6,689 nucleotides of DNA from Verrucomicrobiales bacterium (lineage in GTDB: Bacteria; Verrucomicrobiota; Verrucomicrobiia; Verrucomicrobiales; DEV007): contig JALRFZ010000742.1 of NCBI GenBank assembly GCA_023253615.1, forward strand, positions 1 to 6,689, given 5' to 3'. Both the position numbers and the translations under genes were made by a program. Under the pieces are notes generated by a model that saw nothing but the letters and a program-made list of their open reading frames with translations, searched no databases and was not told the origin of the DNA. Shown here piece by piece: positions 1 to 6,533 of this stretch. Position 1 is the stretch's first letter. Every line of letters begins with the position of its first letter.

Positions 1-208
1 CGGGAAAATGAAAGCGGGGCCATTCGCGCCATCCACCCGGGACGGAGCGACACCGCAATTCAAAACCATTGAGCGTGCCTTCCACGTGCCGTCGGATCAC
101 AAGACTCGCAGGCGCTTCCCCGCCAAGAACTGGCACCGGAACATCGCCAGTGGCCCAAAGAAAAGGGTCGGGGCGGCTGGCGGCACAAGGACGTAAGACT
201 GAGTTCAG
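1..208 (-). CDS. Doubtful partial open frame running off the left edge
   Basis: Downstream of the GT39-like gene, one minus-strand frame stays open from about position 290 to the left edge. It reads ...RPDPFLWATGDVPVPVLGG... and later ...VIRRHVEGTLNGFELRC.... No ATG lies in this frame. Possible starts are a CTG at 208-206, which overlaps the upstream stop as CTGA, or a GTG at 136-134. A GGCGGGA stretch sits just upstream of the CTG. I recognise no family. GC at third codon positions looks only moderate, so coding potential is not clearly shown. The alternative is that positions 1-204 are simply a 3' untranslated or intergenic stretch. The coordinates given are the widest plausible extent, assuming the CTG start. 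Confidence 0.2.
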   Translation of the reverse strand, partial: MNSVLRPCAASRPDPFLWATGDVPVPVLGGEAPASLVIRRHVEGTLNGFELRCRSVPGGWREWPRFHFP

Positions 209-1881
209 TTCGGTCCCGCCGGCAAGGCGGATCCTCCGGCTCCAGCGGGATCCGGGCTCCGGATGGCGTAAATCCTGAAGCGGCTCTCACTCTGTCGCCG
301 CCAAGAGGGCACATCAGCGAGCGCCTGCCACTCGGGGAGCCCCCCGTCTTGAAGCCATTGATGAACGCTTCGCCAATGTTCCACCGCCCCCGGAGGAGGC
401 GGATCGATCACGAGAAATTCAAACGTTCCCGCGACGAGCTGTTCCCGAAGTTCCCCCGGGCTCTTGAAAGCGGAGGCATACCCTCTACCCATCCAGTCGC
501 TCCTGGCGAGAAACTTGGAGCCGCGATCCATCCGCAACCGCTTCGGCCCCACCAGTGCTCCGGCCGCGACAAGGGCTCCTTCGCCCGTCGCATCGGAAAT
601 GACGAGAATCCGGACGGCCCCCTGCGGGTCGCCCCCCCTCTCTTCCACCGCTGCCAGGATCAAGTCGATCGATGTCGATGCGCCTGTGTAAAACTTCCAT
701 ACAGGGCGGGCCGTTTCCGCCAGAACGAGGATCAAAAAGAGCGCCACGGAGAGTTGCTGCTGCCACGCCCCGGACGTCGAACGGATCCGCCTTCCCAAAA
801 GAGAAGACACTCCCCAGGCACCCAGAAGCAAAATCGATGGAACCAGAGGCATCAAATACCGATGGTCGAAACCGGTCGGGACCAGAATCGGAACCACCGC
901 ACCCGCAAGAAGGAGGGCCCAGAGGACGGCCACCTCGTCCCGTTCTCCGCATCGCATCTGCCAAAATCGCTTGATCGTGAGAAAAATGGCGCTCAAGAGA
1001 GCGGAAAGAGCGATCCAGCCGGTTTCGTGGATCAAGGCCGAGGAATAAAACGGGGCCGACCGACTTGCCCAGGAGGCGGGGTCCCCACCCTGCATCCCTT
1101 CCCGGGTGATCCCCAGTGTCAACCAGATCCATGGCAGGGCCAGCACCAGAACGGGGACGGGCGCCAGCCACAGGCGGGGAACAAAGAAACGGGAGAGCTT
1201 CCCGGAAAAAAAGATCGCCAACGGCGGGAGAAAGGCCAGTCCGACAGCCGAGCCTTTGGTGAGAATGGCCCCGGCAGCCCAGCATCCGAAGAGGAAGGAA
1301 TCGCCCGACGTTCCCGAATCAAGGAAGCGGAGAAACGACCTCGCTGCCAGCAAAGTGAACAAAACGAGGAGAAGATCCGCCATGACCAGGGAGGTGTAGG
1401 TGCGGGTCTGCGGCAGGAGCAAATAAGTGACGGCGAGAAGGACGGCTGAGACGCGCCCGAATCCGAGGCGCCGGCCAAACCAGGCGACGAGCATCCCGGC
1501 GCTGGCGGCGATCGCGCTCATCAGAAGAAGGAGCGCGGCGCCGGCTCGGAAAGGCAGGAGTATGGAAGCGGCCACCAGGTAGAAACCCGGCGGGTAGTGG
1601 CCGAGCGCGACTTTCGGAAAGCGCGCATAATACTCTTCGGCATACCGCATGGGATGCGGCTGCCCGATGAAACCGCCCCCGAGGTAATCCCGCACCATCA
1701 GGCTGGTCACGACGTGCGCGCCTTCATCCGCGTGCCCGCCAAAGTCGCTTCGCCAGGCACCGCTCCGGACCTGAAAGAAAAGCGCGATCAAAAACAACGA
1801 GCCCCAAAGAAGCCAAGGCAACGAACGTTGCAGGATTTTTTTCTCTGGCGCTGACCCGGATTGGCGTGAACTTCCCGACAC
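205..1881 (-). CDS. GT39/PMT_2-type integral membrane glycosyltransferase
   Basis: This 558-residue polytopic protein has about ten hydrophobic segments between residues 21 and 391 and a soluble C-terminal part from about 400 to the end. The family (GT39, including ArnT and protein mannosyltransferases) transfers a sugar from a polyprenyl-phosphate donor on the outer face of the inner membrane. Visible family signs are an acidic pair after the first membrane segment (GHADEGAH, D52-E53), the loop motif HYPPGFYL (95-102), LTKGSAVGL (208-216) and DHRYLMPLVP (339-348). The start is GTG. A TGA codon lies immediately upstream in frame, so no longer form exists, and the next ATG (M62) would remove the acidic pair. 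No Shine-Dalgarno sequence is visible. The start lies 13 bp from a divergent methyltransferase gene. The acceptor is unknown; lipid A, a protein, or another glycan are all possible. Confidence 0.88.
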   Translation of the reverse strand: MSGSSRQSGSAPEKKILQRSLPWLLWGSLFLIALFFQVRSGAWRSDFGGHADEGAHVVTSLMVRDYLGGGFIGQPHPMRYAEEYYARFPKVALGHYPPGFYLVAASILLPFRAGAALLLLMSAIAASAGMLVAWFGRRLGFGRVSAVLLAVTYLLLPQTRTYTSLVMADLLLVLFTLLAARSFLRFLDSGTSGDSFLFGCWAAGAILTKGSAVGLAFLPPLAIFFSGKLSRFFVPRLWLAPVPVLVLALPWIWLTLGITREGMQGGDPASWASRSAPFYSSALIHETGWIALSALLSAIFLTIKRFWQMRCGERDEVAVLWALLLAGAVVPILVPTGFDHRYLMPLVPSILLLGAWGVSSLLGRRIRSTSGAWQQQLSVALFLILVLAETARPVWKFYTGASTSIDLILAAVEERGGDPQGAVRILVISDATGEGALVAAGALVGPKRLRMDRGSKFLARSDWMGRGYASAFKSPGELREQLVAGTFEFLVIDPPPPGAVEHWRSVHQWLQDGGLPEWQALADVPSWRRQSESRFRIYAIRSPDPAGAGGSALPAGPN

Positions 1882-1883
1882 TC

Positions 1884-1887
1884 AGGA
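1884..1887 (+). promoter_or_regulatory. Ribosome binding site of the methyltransferase gene
   Basis: AGGA lies seven bases before the ATG at 1895 and supports that start. It sits in the 13-base gap between two divergent start codons and overlaps the in-frame TGA that bounds the minus-strand gene. Confidence 0.6.
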
Positions 1888-1894
1888 AATAAGA

Positions 1895-2641
1895 ATGAAT
1901 CACGAGCTTTCGCAAGGGCCGAAACTTCCGTATGAGGATCCCGCCCCCAAGGCAGGAAGCTCCGGATTCGACACGTATGCCGCGAACTACGACGCCGAAC
2001 TCAACAAAGGTCTGAAAATCAGCGGAGAATCAAAGGAATACTTCGCAAGAGGCCGCCTTTGTCACCTGCGCAAGCGTCTCGAGCATCTGGACCACCTGCC
2101 GGAAAACATCCTTGATTTCGGTTGTGGGACGGGTAGCTCCACGTCCTTGTTCTTCGAACTGCTTGATGCCAGGGGGATTCGTGGATTGGATCCCTCGACG
2201 AGCTCTCTCGAAGTGGCGCGAAGTGCCCACCCGGACACCAGAGTGTCGTTTGCAACCTCAGGCAAAGGATGGGAATCTTCCTGCGACCTTGCCTTTTGCA
2301 ACGGAGTCTTTCACCACATCCCTCCAGCGGAGCGACAGGCCGCCCTTGCCACCGTGCGACGGACTCTCAAACCGGGGGGGCTCTTCGCCTTCTGGGAAAA
2401 CAATCCCTGGAATCCCCTCACCCGCCTGGCGATGCGACTGGTGCCTTTCGACGCGGATGCGGTTCTGGTCTGGCCGCACGAAGCACGCCGGCTGCTCCGC
2501 GAGAACGGTTTTGAAATCCTCCAAAGCGATTATCTCTTTTTCTTCCCTCGATTCGCATCGCCGCTTCGGAAGTTCGAAGGTTGCCTTTCCTGGCTCCCTC
2601 TTGGAGGTCAGTATCTTATTCTCTGCCGCCGCTCCGATTGA
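1895..2641 (+). CDS. Class I SAM-dependent methyltransferase
   Basis: This 248-residue cytoplasmic protein has the Rossmann fold of class I methyltransferases (Methyltransf_11/25 type). Motif I is ILDFGCGTG (72-80), which binds SAM. The acidic residue ending strand 2 is D99 in GLDPS. FCNGVFHHIPP (134-144) is the strand 4 region, and LKPGG (158-162) is followed by FWENNPWNP. The N-terminal segment FDTYAANYDAELNKGL followed by SGESKEYFA matches a subgroup I associate with glycan gene clusters. The substrate is not visible; a sugar, a nucleotide sugar or a lipid-linked intermediate would fit the neighbours. A clear AGGA supports the start. Its stop lies 18 bp from the stop of the convergent GT2 gene. 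A run of seven G (2374-2380) encodes the conserved Pro-Gly-Gly. Confidence 0.9.
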   Translation: MNHELSQGPKLPYEDPAPKAGSSGFDTYAANYDAELNKGLKISGESKEYFARGRLCHLRKRLEHLDHLPENILDFGCGTGSSTSLFFELLDARGIRGLDPSTSSLEVARSAHPDTRVSFATSGKGWESSCDLAFCNGVFHHIPPAERQAALATVRRTLKPGGLFAFWENNPWNPLTRLAMRLVPFDADAVLVWPHEARRLLRENGFEILQSDYLFFFPRFASPLRKFEGCLSWLPLGGQYLILCRRSD

Positions 2642-2659
2642 TCCGGGAGCCAATCCAGC

Positions 2660-3793
2660 TCAGGCATCTCCGCTCTTCTTGTAAACATGGAGACCAAGCA
2701 GGGCAATGGCCAACATCAACGGCAGACCGAGGAGATGGATGCCACCCATGAGGACGTTTGCGAGGTCAAGGTTGGCGAAGTTGTGCAACACCCAATTCAG
2801 GACAACGGCGCCAACGAGAAGGAATTCGAGCAGGAGGATCGAGAGAAGAAGAAAGAAAAGGGACGCCTCATCGATGCCGATGAGAGCCGCAGTCAACCGG
2901 GAAGGCTTCTCCCGTTCACGTAAAAAAAGCATGCAACTAAAGACGTAGCATTGCATTCCGGTGATGCCGGCCAGAAGAAGAAGCGCTTTCGAATGCATGT
3001 CGAAGATGTTGAATCCGGCCAACTCGGTGGGCCCCAACAGAATGGCGGCAAGCTGAAGGCTTGAACTGAACAGGGTGAGCACGATTCCCGTCACCTCGAA
3101 AAGCCGGGGCCTCTCGGAGAGGATGAAAAGCAAGTGACGCATGCCGTCCCGCCACGTGCGCAAGTGAGCCACCCGCCCTTCCGGCCCGCGGCGCAGACCC
3201 GATCGGATCTCAACGGTTTTCGCGCCATGCTTCAGTGCCTTGATCAGCAACTCCGAGGCGAACTCCATCCCCTCGGAACGAATTCCCCACTTCTCGTAGG
3301 CCGATTTCCGGAGACAGCGGAAACCGGAATTGCAATCGGAGATCCGCCCATGGAAGAGGTGGTTGATCAGACCGGTGAGGACCGGAGTGCCCAACCAGCG
3401 ATGCAAGGGGGGCATGGCACCCGGCTCGATCTTTCCCCGCATCCGGGAGGCGATCGCCATGTCCGCGTCCGCGCTGACGGCCTCTCGGTAAAGAGATAGT
3501 GAATCCTCGTAATGGTAGGTGAGGTCGGCGTCTGCGAACATCACGTAAGTTCCAGCCGCAGCGGCAATGCCTCCTTGAAGAGCCGCGCCGTATCCCCTTG
3601 CCTCGACCGGGACGACCCTCGCCCCTGCCGCCCTGGCAAGCTCGGCGGATCGGTCGGTGCTTCCGTTGTCCGCGACAACAATTTCGTAGCTGGGAGCGGG
3701 AGAACCCGAGTCAAGGGAGTGCTTTACGGCATTGATGCAACCGACGATGGTGGCCTCCTCATTGAGGCAAGGAAAGACAAAGGTGAGATCCAT
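2660..3793 (-). CDS. GT2 glycosyltransferase, DPM1/GtrB-like, with C-terminal membrane domain
   Basis: This 377-residue protein has an N-terminal GT-A catalytic domain (about 1-225) and four hydrophobic segments (about 233-254, 268-290, 311-336, 350-370). Motifs are FPCLNEE (7-13), DNGSTD (42-47), RGYGAALQGGI (66-76), the metal-binding DXD as DADLTY (88-93), DCNSGFRC (153-160) and GMEFASELLIKAL (175-187). These match the dolichyl/undecaprenyl-phosphate sugar synthases, which load a sugar from a nucleotide donor onto polyprenyl phosphate at the cytoplasmic face. The product would be a donor for GT39-type transferases such as the one encoded at 205-1881; that link is inference. Which sugar is used cannot be read from the sequence. 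The bases before the ATG (AACCTCCTCGAACTCTTTC on the coding strand) hold no Shine-Dalgarno sequence. It is transcribed away from the GT2 gene at 4092. Confidence 0.92.
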   Translation of the reverse strand: MDLTFVFPCLNEEATIVGCINAVKHSLDSGSPAPSYEIVVADNGSTDRSAELARAAGARVVPVEARGYGAALQGGIAAAAGTYVMFADADLTYHYEDSLSLYREAVSADADMAIASRMRGKIEPGAMPPLHRWLGTPVLTGLINHLFHGRISDCNSGFRCLRKSAYEKWGIRSEGMEFASELLIKALKHGAKTVEIRSGLRRGPEGRVAHLRTWRDGMRHLLFILSERPRLFEVTGIVLTLFSSSLQLAAILLGPTELAGFNIFDMHSKALLLLAGITGMQCYVFSCMLFLREREKPSRLTAALIGIDEASLFFLLLSILLLEFLLVGAVVLNWVLHNFANLDLANVLMGGIHLLGLPLMLAIALLGLHVYKKSGDA

Positions 3794-4091
3794 GAAAGAG
3801 TTCGAGGAGGTTCAATCGGTTTTTTGCGGTCGTCCATGGGGCGGGCTACCACCCACCGGGTCAAACGGGTCGATCTTCCCACGCCGCGGCTGAAAATCAA
3901 ACCGCAATCCTGCCCGGTTCACGACCACCCGGGCCCTCTCTGAAACCTGTCGCCGCCGGTCCGCCAGCCCGGCCATTCGGATCTTCCCGGGCAAAGGCGG
4001 CAATATTCCGCCCATTCCATTTGCCCTCCGCCCCTCCGGATGCGACCTCTTCGCTCTTTATTCTCTTCCGCTGAACCCATCCTTTTTTCCG
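3794..4091. promoter_or_regulatory. Divergent intergenic region between two GT2 genes
   Basis: These 298 bases must hold the promoters of both flanking glycosyltransferase genes if they have their own. I find no convincing -35/-10 pair. Visible features are a short direct repeat CGGGTC spaced by three bases (3858-3872), an interrupted inverted repeat (3989-4026), and a pyrimidine-rich stretch (about 77% C+T) from 4027 to the ATG at 4092. A 67-codon minus-strand frame (3812-4015) ends 18 bases before the GT2 start. It matches no family I know, so I did not call it a gene. Confidence 0.45.
3989..4026 (+). repeat. Interrupted inverted repeat in the leader of the GT2 gene
   Basis: Outer arms GGGCAAA (3989-3995) and TTTGCCC (4020-4026) enclose inner arms GGCGG (3996-4000) and CCGCC (4008-4012) around the loop CAATATT. 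A seven-base bulge (4013-4019) interrupts the right side only. The predicted transcript would fold into a 12-pair stem with one bulge, ending 65 bases before the ATG at 4092. No T-run follows, so it does not look like an intrinsic terminator. It may be a leader structure or a protein-binding site. Confidence 0.45.
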
Positions 4092-5255
4092 ATGCCCGAG
4101 TTCCTCGCCTGGGTTGCCACCATCCTCTTTTGGCTGGGTCTCACCCTGCTGGGTTACTCTTTTCCCGGTTACCCTGTTCTCCTTTGGGTTCGGAACCGCA
4201 CTTCTTCCCGGAAGCCCGGACCGCGGCCTCTTGCGGTAACTCCCCCACCCGCGCTCAGCTTCGTGTTGGCCGCGTGGAACGAGGAGACGCGGATCAAGAA
4301 TCGCCTCGAAAACCTCGCCTCGTGTCTCTATGAGGGAGATCGGGAGATCGTCCTTGTCTGCGATGGCTCCACGGATGGAACCGCGGAGTGTGCCCGCTCT
4401 CTCGCCGCCGGATTTCCCACTCAAGTCGTGGTACTGCCGGAACGCCGGGGAAAAGCCGCAGCCCTCAATCGCGCCGTCGCCGAAGCGCGTGGCGAAATTC
4501 TCGTTTTTGCCGACGCGAGGCAGCGATTCGCGGTCGATGCCGTCAGCATTCTGGTCGATCGACTCCTTGCCACGCCGGAAGCGGCCGCCGTCAGCGGAAA
4601 CCTTGAGATCGAATCGTCCATGGAAGGTCCCTCCGCCGGAATCGATCTCTACTGGCATCTGGAAAAAAGGATCCGCCACGAAGAGTCGAAACTCGACTCT
4701 GTGATCGGTTGCACCGGTGCGATTTACGCGATGTGGCGGAGGGATTACGAGCCGATCCCGGAAGACACTCTCATCGACGATGTCGTCATCCCCATGCAAG
4801 CCCTGGCCCGGGGCAGGCGCGTCCTTTTCGAGCCCGGGGCCGTCGCCTACGATCCACAAGCCCTTGAGACCCATCACGAGAGACGCCGCAAGCTTCGCAC
4901 CCTCACCGGGAATTTCCAGATGCTCTTCCGCTACCCAGGCTGGCTTTTGCCCCGGCACAACCGTTGCTGGTGGCAGCTCGTCTCGCACAAATACCTCCGC
5001 CTGGGAGGTCCTCTCTATCTGGCTTCCTGCCTCGGAGGATCGCTCGCCATGGCCCCCTCCTCCCCTTTCTTCCGTCTCGCTCTCGCAGCCCAGATTCTGG
5101 CTTATCTCGCGTCCATCGCCGGAATGAGTCCGCTCCTGCGACGCTTCCGGCTGTTTTCAGTCCCAGCGGGATTTCTTTTCCTGCAAATCCAGTCCGCGAG
5201 AGCTTTTTTCCACTACCTCAGCCTTCGCAGCCGCCAAAGCCACGACACCTGGTGA
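4092..5255 (+). CDS. Membrane-anchored GT2 glycosyltransferase, polysaccharide synthase-like
   Basis: This 387-residue protein has one N-terminal membrane segment (about 7-32), a GT-A domain (about 52-280) and hydrophobic C-terminal segments (about 301-321, 326-344, 353-372). This layout is shared with IcaA/PgaC and related synthases. Motifs are LAAWNEE (59-65), CDGSTDGT (90-97), RRGKAAALN (118-126), the metal-binding site as FADARQ (139-144), LIDDVVIP (227-234, likely catalytic acid) and RRRKLRTLTGNFQ (264-276), which takes the place of the QxxRW motif. A basic SHKYLR (298-303) leads into the membrane part. The polymer made is unknown. No Shine-Dalgarno sequence precedes the ATG; the leader is pyrimidine-rich. 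An ATG at 4040 opens another frame but lacks the motifs. It is probably co-transcribed with the gene at 5331, 75 bp downstream. Confidence 0.93.
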   Translation: MPEFLAWVATILFWLGLTLLGYSFPGYPVLLWVRNRTSSRKPGPRPLAVTPPPALSFVLAAWNEETRIKNRLENLASCLYEGDREIVLVCDGSTDGTAECARSLAAGFPTQVVVLPERRGKAAALNRAVAEARGEILVFADARQRFAVDAVSILVDRLLATPEAAAVSGNLEIESSMEGPSAGIDLYWHLEKRIRHEESKLDSVIGCTGAIYAMWRRDYEPIPEDTLIDDVVIPMQALARGRRVLFEPGAVAYDPQALETHHERRRKLRTLTGNFQMLFRYPGWLLPRHNRCWWQLVSHKYLRLGGPLYLASCLGGSLAMAPSSPFFRLALAAQILAYLASIAGMSPLLRRFRLFSVPAGFLFLQIQSARAFFHYLSLRSRQSHDTW

Positions 5256-5330
5256 GCCGGATCCTCCCTTCCTCCCCGCCCCGATTCCTGTTCCGTTCCG
5301 CAGCGCCGCCTCAAACCTTCCGTCGTTCCC
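5256..5330 (+). other. Pyrimidine-rich spacer lacking a Shine-Dalgarno sequence
   Basis: The 75 bases between the GT2 and deacetylase-like genes are about 75% C+T on the coding strand and contain no AGGA/GGAG-like site near the ATG at 5331. There is no T-run or strong hairpin, so read-through from the GT2 gene is likely. Initiation probably depends on unstructured pyrimidine-rich RNA (the ribosomal protein S1 type) rather than on anti-Shine-Dalgarno pairing; that is inference. Confidence 0.4.
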
Positions 5331-6404
5331 ATGCGCGCCCTCGATAAATGGCTCCTGCCCTATCTCCTCCGACGTCGCCCCGCCGCGGGCGAAACCACTC
5401 ATCTCCTCATCGCCGTCTGCGATCATTTCGAGCCACTTCACGACACCGACAAGCAGGGGGCCTTGCGCCGCGTCGGGGGTTGGGTTGATCGCTTCCCGAA
5501 GCTCATCGCGCCTTTCCGGGATGTCGACGGCCACCCCCCCAAACACACGTTTTTCTATCCGGTCGAACAATACGATTCCGACCTTCTCGCCCCGCTCGCA
5601 TCGCTCTGCCAGGCCACCGGGAGCGAGGTGGAGATCCATCTCCATCACGACCACGACACTCCCGCGGGATTGCGCGAAGCCCTCTCACGCGGCAAGGAGG
5701 CACTTGTATCGCACGGTCTTCTCTCGCGCGATCCGTCGGGAAGGATCCGTTTCGCTTTCATTCATGGAAACTGGGCCCTCAACAACACCCATCCCCGGGG
5801 TCTCGGCTGCGGCGTCGATCAAGAGATCGGCATTCTCCGAGAGATGGGATGCTACGCCGATTTCACGATGCCATCGGCTCCCTCGCCGACCCAGGCCCGA
5901 ATCGTGAACCGCATCGTGTATCTGGCCGACCGGCACCGGCACGATGCCTACCGCTCGTCGCGAGAGGCCTCCGTAGGCAACGGCAAGGAACTTCGCGACG
6001 ATTCCCGCCACCTTCTCGCCATTCCCGGCCCACTTGGCCTGAACTGGAGGCGGCGGAAACTCGGTGTGCTGCCACGAATTGAAAACGGCGACCTCACGGG
6101 CAGGAACCCCCCGACCTTGCTCCGGATCCGCCTCGCCGCAGACCTGCGGATCTCCGTCCTGGGTCAGCCAGGCTGGATTTTTTTGAAATGGCACACCCAT
6201 GGAGGAATCGAGCCGAATTCGGACACCCTTCTGGGAGAACCGATGCGACGGCTCCACGAATCGCTGGCAGGCATCGACGGATTCCGCATCCACTACGTGA
6301 CGGCACGCGAGATGGCGAATCTCGTCCACGCCGCGGAAGACGGTCACAAGGAGGAGCCGGGCCCATTCCGGAATTATTGGTTCCGCCCTCCTCCGTATTC
6401 CTGA
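5331..6404 (+). CDS. His-rich polysaccharide deacetylase-like protein of unknown function
   Basis: This 357-residue protein has no signal peptide and no membrane segment, so it is predicted cytoplasmic. I cannot name a characterised homologue. Clusters of possible metal ligands occur in the order expected of a NodB-like (CE4) or related TIM-barrel hydrolase: AVCDHFEPLH (28-37), EIHLHHDHDT (101-110), FIHGNWALNN (143-152), DFTMPSAPSPTQ (177-188) and FLKWHTHGG (284-292). The first could be the Asp-containing strand 1 motif, the second the His-x-x-x-His metal motif, and the last the closing His motif. The canonical TFDDG and H(S/T)xxH spellings are absent, so the assignment is by resemblance only. 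It follows a synthase-like GT2 by 75 bp, probably in one transcript, which supports a role in glycan synthesis or editing. Another metal-dependent hydrolase is possible. Confidence 0.9.
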   Translation: MRALDKWLLPYLLRRRPAAGETTHLLIAVCDHFEPLHDTDKQGALRRVGGWVDRFPKLIAPFRDVDGHPPKHTFFYPVEQYDSDLLAPLASLCQATGSEVEIHLHHDHDTPAGLREALSRGKEALVSHGLLSRDPSGRIRFAFIHGNWALNNTHPRGLGCGVDQEIGILREMGCYADFTMPSAPSPTQARIVNRIVYLADRHRHDAYRSSREASVGNGKELRDDSRHLLAIPGPLGLNWRRRKLGVLPRIENGDLTGRNPPTLLRIRLAADLRISVLGQPGWIFLKWHTHGGIEPNSDTLLGEPMRRLHESLAGIDGFRIHYVTAREMANLVHAAEDGHKEEPGPFRNYWFRPPPYS

Positions 6405-6459
6405 TCCGAAAACCCCTGGATTGGGAGGGTGATCAAGAAAAGAGCCAAAGCGACAAAAG

Positions 6460-6533
6460 TTGACAGGCATGGAAAAGGCCGCACCGTTATCATGCGTATC
6501 ATTAGTTACTTTTGCTAACTAGGATTCAGGTCC
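6460..6533 (+). promoter_or_regulatory. Probable promoter/operator region and ribosome binding site of the last gene
   Basis: Composition shifts to AT-rich about here. A perfect TTGACA lies at 6460-6465. TATCAT occurs twice (6488-6493 and 6497-6502), but at 22 and 31 bases from it, longer than the usual 16-18, so the pairing is doubtful. TAGTTA (6503-6508) and TAACTA (6516-6521) form a 6-bp inverted repeat around CTTTTGC, possibly an operator. AGGA at 6521-6524, nine bases before the ATG at 6534, is a good Shine-Dalgarno sequence. Nothing resembling a terminator for the upstream gene is visible in 6405-6459. Confidence 0.35.

Noticed and set aside
198..209. ACTGA-GT-TCAGT near-palindrome at the end of the GT39-like gene
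   Set aside because: The arms are 5 bp with a 2-base centre and no T-run follows on the minus strand. It is too weak for a terminator and likely to occur by chance.
485..1285. 266-codon minus-strand open frame in another phase of the GT39-like gene
   Set aside because: The overlapping 558-codon frame has membrane segments and family motifs, whereas this one is Arg/Gly-rich and featureless.
349..1449. 366-codon plus-strand open frame
   Set aside because: It lies wholly antisense to the GT39-like gene, is rich in Arg/Lys/Gly/Pro/Gln with no hydrophobic or domain pattern, and is explained as an antisense frame of GC-rich coding DNA.
2374..2380. Run of seven G in the methyltransferase gene
   Set aside because: It encodes the conserved Pro-Gly-Gly of the LKPGG motif, so coding constraint explains it.
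2642..2659. Possible bidirectional terminator between the convergent genes
   Set aside because: Only GCTCC/GGAGC arms around a 10-base loop are visible, partly inside the methyltransferase gene and without T-runs on either side.
3812..4015. 67-codon minus-strand frame just upstream of the DPM1-like GT2
   Set aside because: It is in the right orientation and position for a small upstream gene, but it has no recognisable family and no clear ribosome binding site. It also continues into the antisense frame space of the neighbouring gene.
3897..4988. 363-codon minus-strand open frame
   Set aside because: It is antisense to the synthase-like GT2 gene, whose motifs are unmistakable. Its Gly/Arg/Glu-rich translation shows no recognisable family.
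5534..5540. Run of seven C in the deacetylase-like gene
   Set aside because: It is made by a His codon followed by two Pro codons in GC-rich coding DNA. The frame is intact and nothing else suggests slippage.
5685..6470. 261-codon minus-strand open frame
   Set aside because: It covers the deacetylase-like gene in antisense, and no motif supports it over the His-rich plus-strand protein.
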